From NCBI RefSeq assembly GCF_900111865.1, contig NZ_FOJS01000001.1, forward strand, positions 1 through 64,000: a stretch of 64,000 nt of DNA. The letters run 5' to 3'. The DNA is from Parageobacillus thermantarcticus. Lineage in GTDB: Bacteria; Bacillota; Bacilli; Bacillales; Anoxybacillaceae. This document shows positions 6,430-14,972 of the stretch, piece by piece (the stretch's first letter is position 1; each line of letters starts with the position of its first letter). Position numbers and translations under genes: made by a program. Under the pieces are notes generated by a model. That model did not search any database. It saw only the letters and a program-made list of their open reading frames with translations, and was not told the DNA's origin.

Positions 6430-6752
6430 CGCCCGCTTATTCTCCTTCTATCCCATTTTTACTATTGACATAATGAAAATACTGTTATATTGTTATAGTA
6501 GCTTAACTATATCCCCTCCCATTATATGGATAGAACATCCCCCAAAAACTCTTCTTTACTAAAGAAGGGTTTTTTGTTTTTCATGAAGATGAAGCGTAGA
6601 AATCGAATAAAAAGAAAACGACAAAAAGCAAATCTTGTTTGTCAACGCCCTATTGCGAACTTTTACGTAATAATCAAAACTTGACCTTTTCGACAAAAAG
6701 CGAATCGACACAATTGACTTAAAAGAAAAGGAAGGAGACATCCTTCCACTCA
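6430..6752. other. Non-coding stretch between methyltransferase and yqgX
   Basis: About 320 bases without a convincing reading frame. The left half carries a rightward promoter and terminator (see the candidate small RNA). The right half (about 6590-6752) is AT-rich and includes an AAGGAAGGAGACATCCTTCC hairpin near the end of yqgX, which may act as its terminator. Nothing else was recognised. Confidence 0.6.
6465..6578 (+). ncRNA. Candidate C-rich small RNA with own promoter and terminator
   Basis: TTGACA (6465-6470) and TATTGT (6488-6493), 17 bases apart, form a good promoter. A perfect-looking terminator follows, with AACTCTTCTTT pairing to AAAGAAGGGTT and a TTTTTTG tail ending near 6578. 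The transcript of about 80 nt would hold no open reading frame. It would expose two C-rich single-stranded runs, ATATCCCCTCCCATT and CATCCCCC, that could pair with Shine-Dalgarno sequences, as in FsrA- or RsaE/RoxS-like riboregulators. Identity with a known RNA is not claimed. Confidence 0.45.
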
Positions 6753-7385
6753 TTAAAATCCATGGAGAAACGGATTCGTATCCATCTCCGCTCCAATGGT
6801 TGTTTCACGTCCGTGTCCAGATAACACGATCGTTTCTTCCGGCAGCGCAAGCAGCTTATCATGAATGCTGCGCAACAGCTGTTCGTGATTACCACCAGGC
6901 AAATCAGTGCGTCCAATGCTTCCTAAAAAAAGCACATCACCTGAAAACACCGCTTCTATCTCTTTGCAATAATAAGAAATGCTTCCTGGCGAATGGCCCG
7001 GTGTTTCCAACAGTTCAAAAGCAAACGCTCCGATTTGTAACGTTTGCTCCCCGCGCAAGCACGTCGGTTCATGGTGGACGACAACTTGCCCGCCGCCAAA
7101 ATAAGCGGATCCGTTTAAAGCAGGGTCAACAAGCCACTCTTTTTCTTTTTCATGAATATAAATCGGCAACTCCCATTTTTGCTTCATTTCATTAATGCCG
7201 CCGATATGGTCAAAATGAGCGTGCGTCAATAAAATCGCAAGCGGCGTTAATTGCTGTTCTTCAATGCGCCGCACAATTTTGTCACCTTCGCCGCCCGGAT
7301 CGAAAATAACGCAAGTCCCATCCTCGTGTGATAAAATGTAGGCATTTGCCTGAATCGGCCCAACCGGGATACGTTCCCATTTCAT
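6753..7385 (-). CDS. yqgX: Metallo-beta-lactamase fold hydrolase YqgX (glyoxalase II-like)
   Basis: A 210-residue metallo-beta-lactamase fold protein. The metal motif Thr-His-Ala-His-Phe-Asp-His-Ile-Gly-Gly is at about residues 53-62, with further ligands in Thr-Pro-Gly-His-Ser-Pro-Gly (about 130), Ser-Gly-Asp-Val-Leu-Phe (about 148) and Ser-Gly-His-Gly (about 189). This is the pattern of the short glyoxalase II / YcbL-like group, hydrolysing thioesters such as S-lactoyl conjugates. In Bacillus the thiol would be bacillithiol, which is inference. AAGGAGGAATCATC precedes the ATG. Order matches B. subtilis yqgX-yqgW-yqgV. Confidence 0.88.
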   Translation of the reverse strand: MKWERIPVGPIQANAYILSHEDGTCVIFDPGGEGDKIVRRIEEQQLTPLAILLTHAHFDHIGGINEMKQKWELPIYIHEKEKEWLVDPALNGSAYFGGGQVVVHHEPTCLRGEQTLQIGAFAFELLETPGHSPGSISYYCKEIEAVFSGDVLFLGSIGRTDLPGGNHEQLLRSIHDKLLALPEETIVLSGHGRETTIGAEMDTNPFLHGF

Positions 7386-7538
7386 GATGATTCCTCCTTA
7401 TCGTTCCAAATAAAATCCGTTTCAACGAATGCAACAGTAAATATAAAAAATACACTTTCTCTGCTTCGTCCAAAAGCGATTGGCACATCATTATTTTATC
7501 GCAACCTTTATTTATTTGCCATTCGCAAACGGATGCGC

Positions 7539-7567
7539 TTACATCTTTTCAAAAATCGTGTTACAAT
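7539..7567 (+). promoter_or_regulatory. Upstream promoter of yqgW
   Basis: TTACAT (7539-7544) and TACAAT (7562-7567) with a 17-base spacer. It would give a leader of about 150 nt. Confidence 0.5.
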
Positions 7568-7624
7568 GAAAAAGGATGTAAAAAAGTCGTTGATGGGTAT
7601 TTGTGATGGTTCATATTTTCGCCC

Positions 7625-7653
7625 TCGACAAATAATGAAAAAATGATTACAAT
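7625..7653 (+). promoter_or_regulatory. Proximal promoter of yqgW
   Basis: TCGACA (7625-7630) and TACAAT (7648-7653) with a 17-base spacer. The start site would be about 60 bases upstream of the yqgW start codon. Confidence 0.55.
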
Positions 7654-7722
7654 GAAAAGGAATTAGTCGGTTTTCTACATAATCTTGTATACGGACGATT
7701 CCAAAAAGGAGGGGAAACAATA

Positions 7723-7899
7723 GTGGGCACAGTCATTATCTTTGGATTAATAACACTGTTAGCGCTTTACGGAATTGTACGTTCATTGCGCGCCAAAAAT
7801 ATACTCGGAATTCTTTTCGCCCTCGGGACTTTCGCCGTATTTGGCTGGTTTACCGTCATGACCGTATTACACCACGGTTTTCCGACAGGTACGCATTAA
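7723..7899 (+). CDS. yqgW: DUF2759 small membrane protein (YqgW-like)
   Basis: A 58-residue protein starting at GTG after AAAAAGGAGGGG. Two hydrophobic segments (about 3-18 and 27-48) flank a short basic loop (Arg-Ser-Leu-Arg-Ala-Lys-Asn), giving a two-helix membrane hairpin ending in Gly-Thr-His. Size, composition and position next to yqgX and yqgV match the DUF2759 family, which has no known function. Confidence 0.78.
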   Translation: MGTVIIFGLITLLALYGIVRSLRAKNILGILFALGTFAVFGWFTVMTVLHHGFPTGTH

Positions 7900-7934
7900 A
7901 ACGCAAGAGGCGTGCATGCCTCTTGCGTTTTTAT
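7899..7934. terminator. Bidirectional terminator between yqgW and yqgV
   Basis: AAACGCAAGAGGC pairs with GCCTCTTGCGTTT around a six-base loop, followed by a T run on the forward strand and preceded by A bases. It serves both convergent genes. Confidence 0.9.
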
Positions 7935-8242
7935 TTCATTTTTTCCTGTACGCTTGCGATTTTGTCCGCCATTCGCCGTTTCTTATCGCGACGGTCGTCG
8001 ATGCGAATATTTGTCGCCACGCGTTGAATTCCTTTCGAAAACGGCACTTCGTGAATCGCTTGAATCACTTCAAACAATACAGGCAATTCGCCTTCAATAA
8101 TCGTATTCATCGGAGTTAACATAAAATCGATTTTCCCGTCACGTTTGTACGTTTCGAGCACTTTTTGCATTTCTGCGACATATTCGCTAACACTCGGCGT
8201 CGGTGTGCCGATAGGAATGACCGTTACATCGACAATCGCCAT
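7931..8242 (-). CDS. yqgV: MTH1187-family thiamine-binding protein (YqgV)
   Basis: A 103-residue ferredoxin-like fold protein of the MTH1187/YkoF-like (DUF77) family, whose characterised members bind thiamine or HMP. Family marks include Val-Thr-Val-Ile-Pro-Ile-Gly-Thr near the start and Met-Leu-Thr-Pro-Met-Asn-Thr-Ile-Ile-Glu-Gly at about 41-51. It is cytoplasmic with no signal sequence. AAAGGAGAAAAGAAG precedes the ATG. It is a single-gene unit with no thiamine riboswitch visible upstream. Confidence 0.85.
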   Translation of the reverse strand: MAIVDVTVIPIGTPTPSVSEYVAEMQKVLETYKRDGKIDFMLTPMNTIIEGELPVLFEVIQAIHEVPFSKGIQRVATNIRIDDRRDKKRRMADKIASVQEKMK

Positions 8243-8299
8243 CTTCTTTTCTCCTTTCCCTACTCTTTACTTTATTATAGTGCGATATTTCTTTTTTCC

Positions 8300-9463
8300 T
8301 CAAGCCATATACAAGGCTGCTAGAAAAATGCCAAGGCTATCTTCGTAAATCTCCGTAAACTGTTCCATTGGTAGCGGATTGACTCCTTCCCCCAATTCCA
8401 CCGTATACCCTCTTCGTTTCCATGTTTGAATAAACCAATCGCGATATCCCGCGTGGCTGTCGATATACTTTACCGCTTGATAACCGCTCGTTTTCGCAAA
8501 TTCCATCGCCGTTTTTTCCGCACAAGGCGGCTCCAATCCTTCATACCCCCAGTATATCTCTTTTCCTTGCGTATGAAACGCTACAATCATGTCAAAATCA
8601 CTTTCTTCTGTCAATGCGGCCATCGCTTTTGCTTCCGGTTCCGTAAGCGGCGCGAATCCCGGAAAATCGCGGGGCGCCGGCGCTTTCGGAATTTTCCGAG
8701 CGCGTTCCACTTCCCATTTTGCCGGAAATTGGTTATTCAAATCAACGCCGCGAATGTTCGCCTTCCATTGCGAAAAATCAGCGGATCCCCCGTTCATTCG
8801 CACAACTTCGCTGCGATGCGGTTCTTGCCTAGGGGGGCCGTGCAACACGAGGTTGACGCCATCCGGATTCACCATCGGCACAGCCGATAATGTCACTTTT
8901 TGATAATAATCAAGCATATGATGCCCTCGAAGCGTTTTTCCGTTTGTCACTGCCAACAAGTAATCGTTGAGAAACGTCATGATAATCGCCGACGTAATCC
9001 ATTCGTTCGCATGGAACGAACCGTTCAGATGGACGCGAATCGGTCCTTGCCCAATTTGAATTTCGATCAATGGCAAACCGAGCACACTATATCCGACCGC
9101 CCTTGTGCGCATAAACGGATAGCAGCGGCAAAGCGCTTCAATATCTTGCTTTAGCGCGAAAAAATCGTACGCCTTTTGTCCTTGAATGACACGGGAAATC
9201 ACGCGTTTTGGCAACTGCACCGATCCGCGGACGATTTGCTCCGTTCCTTTCATCCGCCGCAACGCTTCTTTATGCACAAAGAAAAAATGCTCCAACTCTT
9301 CCCACATACAAACGGTTTCATATCCTGGGATACGCACCACTTCTCCTTGCTCTAGCCGATCTTTTTTGATGTGCGGATTAGAATCTCGCAGTAATTCGTA
9401 AGGGACAGAAAACCATTCGCTGTACGCTGTCAACGCGTCACCGCGAGAAGCATATATGTCCAA
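8300..9463 (-). CDS. yqgT: Gamma-D-glutamyl-L-diamino acid endopeptidase (YqgT, M14)
   Basis: A 387-residue peptidoglycan peptidase cleaving the gamma-D-Glu to diamino acid bond of stem peptides. An N-terminal LysM-like module begins at Asp-Ile-Tyr-Ala-Ser-Arg-Gly-Asp-Ala and ends near Ile-Pro-Gly-Tyr. An M14 zinc carboxypeptidase domain follows, with ligands in His-Ala-Asn-Glu-Trp-Ile (HxxE) and the later Ala-Phe-His-Thr-Gln-Gly, and the catalytic Glu in Val-Glu-Leu-Gly-Glu-Gly. The TTG start at 9463 is chosen because GGGGAGG lies five bases upstream and the protein then begins as its homologues do. An upstream ATG at 9541 lies in the glcK terminator. No signal peptide is seen. Confidence 0.85.
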   Translation of the reverse strand: MDIYASRGDALTAYSEWFSVPYELLRDSNPHIKKDRLEQGEVVRIPGYETVCMWEELEHFFFVHKEALRRMKGTEQIVRGSVQLPKRVISRVIQGQKAYDFFALKQDIEALCRCYPFMRTRAVGYSVLGLPLIEIQIGQGPIRVHLNGSFHANEWITSAIIMTFLNDYLLAVTNGKTLRGHHMLDYYQKVTLSAVPMVNPDGVNLVLHGPPRQEPHRSEVVRMNGGSADFSQWKANIRGVDLNNQFPAKWEVERARKIPKAPAPRDFPGFAPLTEPEAKAMAALTEESDFDMIVAFHTQGKEIYWGYEGLEPPCAEKTAMEFAKTSGYQAVKYIDSHAGYRDWFIQTWKRRGYTVELGEGVNPLPMEQFTEIYEDSLGIFLAALYMA

Positions 9464-9525
9464 AGCATCCTCCCCTTCCTGATGTTCTACCTTCAACATA
9501 TGAGCGCGGGAGGCGGAAAATGAAA

Positions 9526-9565
9526 CAAAAAAACGATTCACCGAAAGCTATTCCCTCGGTGAATC
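9526..9565 (-). terminator. Intrinsic terminator after glcK
   Basis: On the reverse strand GATTCACCGA pairs with TCGGTGAATC around an 11-base loop, followed by GTTTTTTTG. It lies just after the glcK stop. Confidence 0.9.
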
Positions 9566-9582
9566 GCTTCATTTCTCGGTAA

Positions 9583-10539
9583 TCAAACGCAGAACGACGT
9601 TTTCGCCAACCATGCGCCGCCGATGACTCCCGCGTCGTTGCCAAGCGTCGCCAGCACCATCGTCGCTCCTTCTGCGACGCGCGGAAACGCAAAGCGCCGG
9701 AAATAAGCGTTGACGCGTTCTACCAATATATCGCCTGCTTTTGACACGCCACCGCCAATCACGATTTTTTCCGGATTGGACACGTTCGCGGCGTTTGCCA
9801 GCGCCAATCCTAAGTAAAACGTCGCTTCATCCACCACCTCGAGCGCCAATTCATCGTTCGCTTTCGCCGCATCAAACACCGCTTTGGCGGTTACAGTTTC
9901 GCTGCGAAGCAATGTCGGCTTGTTCCACCGTGATAATTTTTCTTTCGCGATTCTCACAATTCCCGTTGCAGAAGCGATCGTTTCCAAACAGCCGGTTTTG
10001 CCGCAATTGCACGGCGCGCCACCTTTTGGAATCATTGTCATGTGGCCAATTTCTCCACCGGCGCCATTGACGCCATGCACAATTTGGCCATTGGCGATCA
10101 CTCCGCCGCCAACGCCGGTGCCAAGCGTGACGCAAATAAGATCGCGCGCACCATTGCCGGCCCCTTTCCACATTTCTCCAAGCGCAGCAATATTTGCGTC
10201 ATTATCTACCGCGACAGGAAGCGCTGTTTCCTGCTCTAGCCGTTCTTTGAGAGGATAATTTTTCCACCCCAAATTCACCGTTTCATAAAGCATCCCTGTT
10301 TCCTTATGTACCGGTCCCGGCGCGCCAATCCCGATCGCTAACAGCCGGTCTTTGCTTTCGCCTAGACGACGCAACGTATCCTCTAGCGATTGCGCGATAT
10401 GTTTGACGATGTTTTCCCCTTTGTTTGAAAGATCCGTATCGATTTCCCATTTATGTACAATATCACCATCTGTCGTCAAAAACGCCATTTTAACCGTCGT
10501 TCCACCTAAATCAACACCAACAAGCCATTTTTCCGCCAT
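9583..10539 (-). CDS. glcK: Glucokinase, ROK family
   Basis: A 318-residue ROK-family kinase that phosphorylates glucose to glucose 6-phosphate with ATP. The phosphate loop [10 protein letters not shown] is near residue 8. The catalytic Asp lies in [11 protein letters not shown], and the ROK zinc site in Gly-His-Met-Thr and Cys-Asn-Cys-Gly-Lys-Thr-Gly-Cys. An upstream ATG at 10551 is possible, but starting at Met-Ala-Glu-Lys-Trp matches B. subtilis GlcK. It is translated after yqgQ, which ends at 10548, and the pair form a small operon ended by the terminator at 9526. Confidence 0.92.
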   Translation of the reverse strand: MAEKWLVGVDLGGTTVKMAFLTTDGDIVHKWEIDTDLSNKGENIVKHIAQSLEDTLRRLGESKDRLLAIGIGAPGPVHKETGMLYETVNLGWKNYPLKERLEQETALPVAVDNDANIAALGEMWKGAGNGARDLICVTLGTGVGGGVIANGQIVHGVNGAGGEIGHMTMIPKGGAPCNCGKTGCLETIASATGIVRIAKEKLSRWNKPTLLRSETVTAKAVFDAAKANDELALEVVDEATFYLGLALANAANVSNPEKIVIGGGVSKAGDILVERVNAYFRRFAFPRVAEGATMVLATLGNDAGVIGGAWLAKTSFCV

Positions 10540-10547
10540 GTTTTGCT

Positions 10548-10760
10548 TCATTCCTTTTTCATTCGTTTTTCTCTTTCGATTTGTGCCTCATGCCTTAATA
10601 TGAAAAGCGCCATTTGGTAATCTTTCACATCGATCAACTGCGACCGATATAGCTCTTTTAATTCCTCCTCCATCAACTCTAAATCTGCCAAACGATCCCC
10701 TACGTAAATAATCGTCCCAAACCGCTTTAAAAGCTGCTGCACATCGTATACCGTTTTCAT
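10548..10760 (-). CDS. yqgQ: YqgQ family protein
   Basis: A 70-residue helical protein of the DUF910 (YqgQ) family, often found just upstream of glcK; function unknown. The start Met-Lys-Thr-Val-Tyr-Asp-Val follows GCAGGTGAAACA. Sequence features are an amphipathic N-terminal helix, a Glu/Leu-rich second helix and a highly charged tail. The stop is within ten bases of the glcK start, so co-transcription and perhaps coupling with glcK is likely. Confidence 0.83.
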   Translation of the reverse strand: MKTVYDVQQLLKRFGTIIYVGDRLADLELMEEELKELYRSQLIDVKDYQMALFILRHEAQIEREKRMKKE

Positions 10761-10831
10761 TGTTTCACCTGCACGTTTTTTTACCCAATATAAATGTATA
10801 AAGAAACAGATCATCCGTCAAGAAAAGAGCA

Positions 10832-10877
10832 AAAAGAAAAACAGGCTGCTTGGGGGAAAACGCTTATAGAGCCTGTT
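10832..10877 (-). terminator. Terminator after the GerA-like gene
   Basis: AACAGGCT and AGCCTGTT form a stem around a 22-base loop, followed on the reverse strand by TTTTTCTTTTTG, directly after the stop at 10878. Confidence 0.7.
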
Positions 10878-12410
10878 TTACCGATCAGGATCACGTGGAT
10901 GTAACACCGTCGGGCGCCGGTTTTTTAAAGGCATTGGAGAGCGAATAAGCACATCGCGCATCGCCCGATAAGAAAATGGGATAAACGGCCACAAATACGG
11001 GATGCCAAACGAATTCATCCGCATAAGGGCGATAATCCACGCGGTAATGCCAATCATGTAACCGTATATGCTAAACAATCCCGTCAACACTAACAACCCG
11101 ATCCGCACAAGGCGATTCGCGAGCCCCATTTCATAGCTTGGCGTCGCAAACGTGCCGATTGCCGCCACCGAAAAATATAAAATGACTTCGTTCGAAAACA
11201 ACCCGACTTCCACCGCTATCCCGCCGATCATCAGTGCGGCAACGAGCCCAAGTGCGGTAGCTAACGAAGAAGGGGTATGAATAGCCGCCATCCGCAACAT
11301 ATCAATGCCAATTTCAATCATGACAATTTGCGCAAACAGCGGGATATCGCCAAGTTTTGCTTTTGCTAAAAAGGATAACGAAGACGGCAACCATTGCGGT
11401 TCTGTCATCATTAAATACCAGAGTGGCAAAAGAAAAAGAGACGCCCAAACCGCCAAAAAACGAACTAGCCGCAAATACGCGCCAACGATCGGTTTATTCC
11501 GGTATTCTTCCGCATGCTGAAGATGGTGCCAAAACGTTACCGGGGCAATTAACACGCTCGGGGAGCCATCGACAATAACTAACACATGACCTTCATATAA
11601 ATGGATTGCGGCTGTATCCGGTCGTTCCGTATAACGGACGACCGGATACGGATTCCAATGCCGCCCCGAAATAAACTCTTCCACTGTTTTCTCTCCCATC
11701 GCCAACCCATCCGTATCAATATTGGCAATCGCTTTTTTTACATTCTGGATAATTTCAGGGGCGGCAATATCTTCAATATAACAAACGCAAATATCCGTTT
11801 TGGAACGACGGCCAACTTGCAAATATTCCATGCGCAATGATGGGTCGCGAACGCGCCGACGAATTAACGCCGTATTGAATACAATCGTTTCTACAAAACC
11901 GTCACGCGCCCCGCGAACAACCCGCTCAACGTCAGGTTCTTGCGGACCGCGAACAGGATATGTGCGCGCATCGATGAGAATGATATAATCAACACCATCG
12001 ACGACCAATGCCGTCGGTCCAGCGAGCACCGCATCGACGGCTTCATCTAAATCATTCGTTTTGTTTAATTCCACGTAAGGAAGATACGTTTTCAGCAATT
12101 TTTCGAGCGGATGTACTTGCAGTTGTTTTTCCTCAAGGAAAGACAATCTCCTCATTAAGTAATGCAAAATATCATCTTTGACAAATCCATCAATCATAAA
12201 TAATGACATTGCTCTCCCGGCATACTCTACATCAAGCTGAATCACATCAAAACTTTTTCCAACGCCAAGTTTTTTACGCAAATACGCTATGTTTTCGTGA
12301 ATATGCGAAGAAACGAATCGCTTTTTTCTTTCCTTTTCCATTCTCTCACCTGCATCTTGTTCCAACCGTGATATCATCCATGATTGACAACGAAAAATAA
12401 ATTCATACAT
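10878..12410 (-). CDS. GerA-family spore germination protein (A-type subunit)
   Basis: A 510-residue protein of the GerA/SpoVAF family, subunits of inner-membrane germinant receptors or related complexes in the spore. About 270 soluble residues with Gly-Pro-Thr-Ala-Leu-Val-Val-Asp-Gly and the family signature Arg-Gly-Ala-Arg-Asp-Gly-Phe-Val-Glu are followed by five or six membrane segments (about 295-490), including Pro-Ser-Ser-Leu-Ala-Thr-Ala-Leu-Gly. The start at 12410 follows AAAGGG at proper spacing; the earlier ATG at 12455 has no ribosome binding site. B and C subunit genes are not adjacent, so it is an orphan A subunit, perhaps SpoVAF-like. Expected control is forespore sigma-G, though I did not identify such a promoter. 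Confidence 0.85.
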   Translation of the reverse strand: MYEFIFRCQSWMISRLEQDAGERMEKERKKRFVSSHIHENIAYLRKKLGVGKSFDVIQLDVEYAGRAMSLFMIDGFVKDDILHYLMRRLSFLEEKQLQVHPLEKLLKTYLPYVELNKTNDLDEAVDAVLAGPTALVVDGVDYIILIDARTYPVRGPQEPDVERVVRGARDGFVETIVFNTALIRRRVRDPSLRMEYLQVGRRSKTDICVCYIEDIAAPEIIQNVKKAIANIDTDGLAMGEKTVEEFISGRHWNPYPVVRYTERPDTAAIHLYEGHVLVIVDGSPSVLIAPVTFWHHLQHAEEYRNKPIVGAYLRLVRFLAVWASLFLLPLWYLMMTEPQWLPSSLSFLAKAKLGDIPLFAQIVMIEIGIDMLRMAAIHTPSSLATALGLVAALMIGGIAVEVGLFSNEVILYFSVAAIGTFATPSYEMGLANRLVRIGLLVLTGLFSIYGYMIGITAWIIALMRMNSFGIPYLWPFIPFSYRAMRDVLIRSPMPLKNRRPTVLHPRDPDR

Positions 12411-12463
12411 ACTTTTCCCTTTACGCTCATATATTGGTAACAAACTTGTCCACATAGGGGGCT

Positions 12464-13327
12464 ATGATGAAAAAATTAGTTTCGATAGCGATGCTTTTAT
12501 TGATCGTCTCATTATTTTCTCTTTTCATCCACCGCCCGACAAAGGAAACGATCATCTTTTTCCCGATTCATCCGCACGTAACGTTTAGCGAGGCAACAAC
12601 AACGCTTGAGTTGCAACCGCAAAAGCGGGAAGGAACATATTCTTTGCTTTGGTCGACGTCATCTGCATTAGACCGGAACGCCTACTTGCGCCAAGATATT
12701 TCCTTGCTTTTTGCAGACGGGCGTCTCATTGATCGTCTCTCCAAATGGAAGACGAATAGCCAAACATTAACGCAAGAAAAAATAGTGAAAGCGAGAGATA
12801 GCCGTTTTTTTCAAGCTATTTCGTTTCACCATGGAGAACTTCATGAAGGGGAAGCAATTATGAGCAGCCAAACGATGACAAGCGATTACTTATACGTGAT
12901 CGATTCTCCGTACAGCCCGCTTGCCTCCTTTCACAGCGCAGCGACACGGGAGGAAAAAGAGTGGCAAAACGTATTAAACAAAGCAACAACCGAATTCCTT
13001 CGACGCACATCGGAATCGCTTTTATCGCATTTTTCCATCCAAAAGCAGCAATACTATTCTTTATATTTGCCTGACTTAATCGTTTACAACGAACAACCAT
13101 TGCCCGATCTTTCCATGGAAAAAACGCAAGAAATAATCGGAAAACTGTGGGAAGGATTATATAAATCCTATTTTCTCGGCATAAAAAAAGAGGATGGATC
13201 CATCCTCTCGCCAATCGGCAGCACAATGCCGCTTATTTTAATAAGCAAAGATTATTCCCATTTACTTGTGCTCACCGAGACAAAAGACGGAGAAAAAATC
13301 CGCCTCATCCAGCAAATTTTTCGTTAA
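12464..13327 (+). CDS. Hypothetical membrane-anchored extracytoplasmic protein
   Basis: A 287-residue protein I do not recognise. A basic start (Met-Met-Lys-Lys) and a single hydrophobic segment at about 5-23 with no lipobox suggest a signal anchor. The remaining part is soluble, rich in Ser/Thr and charged residues, with Ser-Phe-His-His-Gly-Glu-Leu-His-Glu-Gly near 120. TAGGGGGCT precedes the ATG. It is divergent from the GerA-like gene, only about 50 bases apart, which suggests a shared sporulation context. Its stop overlaps that of the convergent gluP gene in TTAA. Confidence 0.65.
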   Translation: MMKKLVSIAMLLLIVSLFSLFIHRPTKETIIFFPIHPHVTFSEATTTLELQPQKREGTYSLLWSTSSALDRNAYLRQDISLLFADGRLIDRLSKWKTNSQTLTQEKIVKARDSRFFQAISFHHGELHEGEAIMSSQTMTSDYLYVIDSPYSPLASFHSAATREEKEWQNVLNKATTEFLRRTSESLLSHFSIQKQQYYSLYLPDLIVYNEQPLPDLSMEKTQEIIGKLWEGLYKSYFLGIKKEDGSILSPIGSTMPLILISKDYSHLLVLTETKDGEKIRLIQQIFR

Positions 13328-14493
13328 AACCCGACATATAAACCGAAAGCGGCGATGCTTACTGTGATAAGCAATGATCGCATTTGTCTTTTCCAATCGA
13401 AATGGTTTGGCAAATGGACGATGCCAGCGGCAAGAAATCCGCCAATTAATCCGCCGATATGCCCAGCATTATCAATTCCCGGCACCATCATTCCAAATAC
13501 TAAATTGATAACGATCAAACTGATAATATTTGTTCCGATCGTTTGAAAAAACAGATGGCGATACACCGTTCCAAAATATAGGAGCGCTCCAAACAAGCCA
13601 AAAATGGCGCCTGACGCTCCTGCGGAAAGAGAAGCAGTGAATAAAAAGCTGCCAAGCGTCCCAAAAAACCCGGCGGTAAAATAGATAAAGAAAAATCGCC
13701 ACGATCCGTAAAGCCGTTCAACCGCCATGCCCAAATAGTAAAGGGCGAACGTATTCATTAATAAATGCAAAAAACCGATATGTAAAAAAATCGGCGTAAA
13801 AAAGCGCCACCACTCCCCCGCTTGAATAAGAGGATTAAATTTTGCGCCATATTGGATCAACACGTCCGGATTCGTGCTGCCTCCGCTTCGCTCCATGAGC
13901 AGAAAGACAATCACTTGCAGCGCGATAAAAATATACGTAAAAACAGGTTTGCCGTATTCAAACAATCGTCTTTCTCTTTCCTGCTGTTCTCTTGCTTCCC
14001 GTAAAATAGCCCGCTTGAGCCGCTCTGCTTCGAAAAATGGATCACGGTCGCCCGCTAACGGCGGAAAAGCGATAGGCGTTTGGACGATATCCGCTAATTG
14101 CTGCAATGAAATATGGATGTTGCCGGAATGAATAAGAAATGTTTGAAAAGCAGCATTGCGCTGCTGTGAAAGCGGCAGCGGTTTCTCGATTAAAAATTCC
14201 CAATCGTCAACTGGGGGATATGTTGAAATATAAATATTGACAATTTTATTGAATTTCCCTAGCCTCCGTTTTGAAATTTGTTCGGCAACGCGCCAAGCAT
14301 ATTCTATATCCCGTTTCAACCATTGGCTCCAATCGATGTCATCACGCACAAGCCGAACAATCGGAACATGTTTGTTTTCCAACGACTCCAGCCAAATTTC
14401 ACGTGAATCGTTTGCGAGCTGGACGATGCGATAACGCTGCTTAATAAAAAAATAAACAAGCTGCCAAAACAGCAATTCCATTTTCCCATTCAA
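13324..14493 (-). CDS. gluP: Rhomboid intramembrane protease GluP-like, without TPR tail
   Basis: A 389-residue rhomboid serine protease. The N-terminal cytoplasmic domain of about 170 residues contains Pro-Pro-Val-Asp-Asp-Trp-Glu, as in B. subtilis YqgP. Six or seven membrane helices follow, with the catalytic Ser in Gly-Ala-Ser-Gly-Ala-Ile-Phe-Gly and the catalytic His in Gly-His-Ile-Gly-Gly-Leu. The B. subtilis enzyme is about 507 residues with a C-terminal TPR region; here the protein stops right after the last membrane helix. The TTG start follows AAGGGAG at eight bases. B. subtilis GluP helps degrade the Mg transporter MgtE with FtsH; whether this holds here is unknown. Confidence 0.88.
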   Translation of the reverse strand: MNGKMELLFWQLVYFFIKQRYRIVQLANDSREIWLESLENKHVPIVRLVRDDIDWSQWLKRDIEYAWRVAEQISKRRLGKFNKIVNIYISTYPPVDDWEFLIEKPLPLSQQRNAAFQTFLIHSGNIHISLQQLADIVQTPIAFPPLAGDRDPFFEAERLKRAILREAREQQERERRLFEYGKPVFTYIFIALQVIVFLLMERSGGSTNPDVLIQYGAKFNPLIQAGEWWRFFTPIFLHIGFLHLLMNTFALYYLGMAVERLYGSWRFFFIYFTAGFFGTLGSFLFTASLSAGASGAIFGLFGALLYFGTVYRHLFFQTIGTNIISLIVINLVFGMMVPGIDNAGHIGGLIGGFLAAGIVHLPNHFDWKRQMRSLLITVSIAAFGLYVGF

Positions 14494-14662
14494 AGTCTCC
14501 TCTCCCTTCTTTTCGCAAAATGAAACTCCCCGCAATTTTACATGATCACATAATGAAAAGAGAACGTCTTTTTGAAAAAAACATAGGGAATGACAGCGCG
14601 AAACGCGCCCTCATAGCCAGCAAATGCGGCAAATAGCATCCTGCTGTTTCATTGTACCACAC

Positions 14663-14839
14663 TTATCGGAATACTTGAGAAATGATTGTATTGCGGACAA
14701 ACGGAACGCTCATCGCAGAGCGAACGAGCCATGTTTGCAAAGGCCGGATGCGCAATATCGCGTTCACAAACGAGTAACGGTAACGATACACGATGACACC
14801 GGTAATCAGCACCAATGCTAAATAGACAAACTTATTCAT
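14663..14839 (-). CDS. yqgO: YqgO-like small membrane protein
   Basis: A 58-residue protein starting at Met-Asn-Lys-Phe-Val-Tyr after GAGGGAGGAAGA. One membrane segment covers about residues 4-19, followed by a basic, amphipathic tail with Arg-Ile-Arg-Pro-Leu-Gln-Thr-Trp. It matches YqgO of Bacillus in size and position, between gluP and yqgN. Its function is unknown. Confidence 0.7.
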   Translation of the reverse strand: MNKFVYLALVLITGVIVYRYRYSFVNAILRIRPLQTWLVRSAMSVPFVRNTIISQVFR

Positions 14840-14930
14840 TCTTCTTCCTCCCTCATGATACGAATCCCTTTTTATTTCTTTTTCCCATCCGCTCATCCAT
14901 TTATGAAACCGCATTTATATAAGACAACAA

Positions 14931-14956
14931 AAAACGGGCCAAAAATGGACCGTTTT
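14931..14956 (-). terminator. Terminator after the DUF92 gene
   Basis: AAAACGGTCC and GGCCCGTTTT pair on the reverse strand around a short T-rich loop, followed by TTG after a T run. It lies 16 bases after the stop at 14973. Confidence 0.75.
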
Positions 14957-14972
14957 GTATGAAAATATTCGC

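Larger units (their letters stand above)
7386..7722. other. Non-coding stretch between yqgX and yqgW
   Basis: About 340 bases between divergent genes. It contains two good rightward promoters described separately and a 70-150 base leader before yqgW. No stable riboswitch-like fold or conserved motif was recognised. Open frames here are short and lack ribosome binding sites. Confidence 0.6.

Noticed and set aside
6465-6578. Identity of the candidate small RNA with RsaE/RoxS or FsrA
   Set aside because: The C-rich motifs are similar in style only; the flanking genes and the overall sequence do not allow a named assignment.
7508-7720. 70-codon reverse frame upstream of yqgW
   Set aside because: It lies over two good rightward promoters and the yqgW ribosome binding site, and the sequence looks random.
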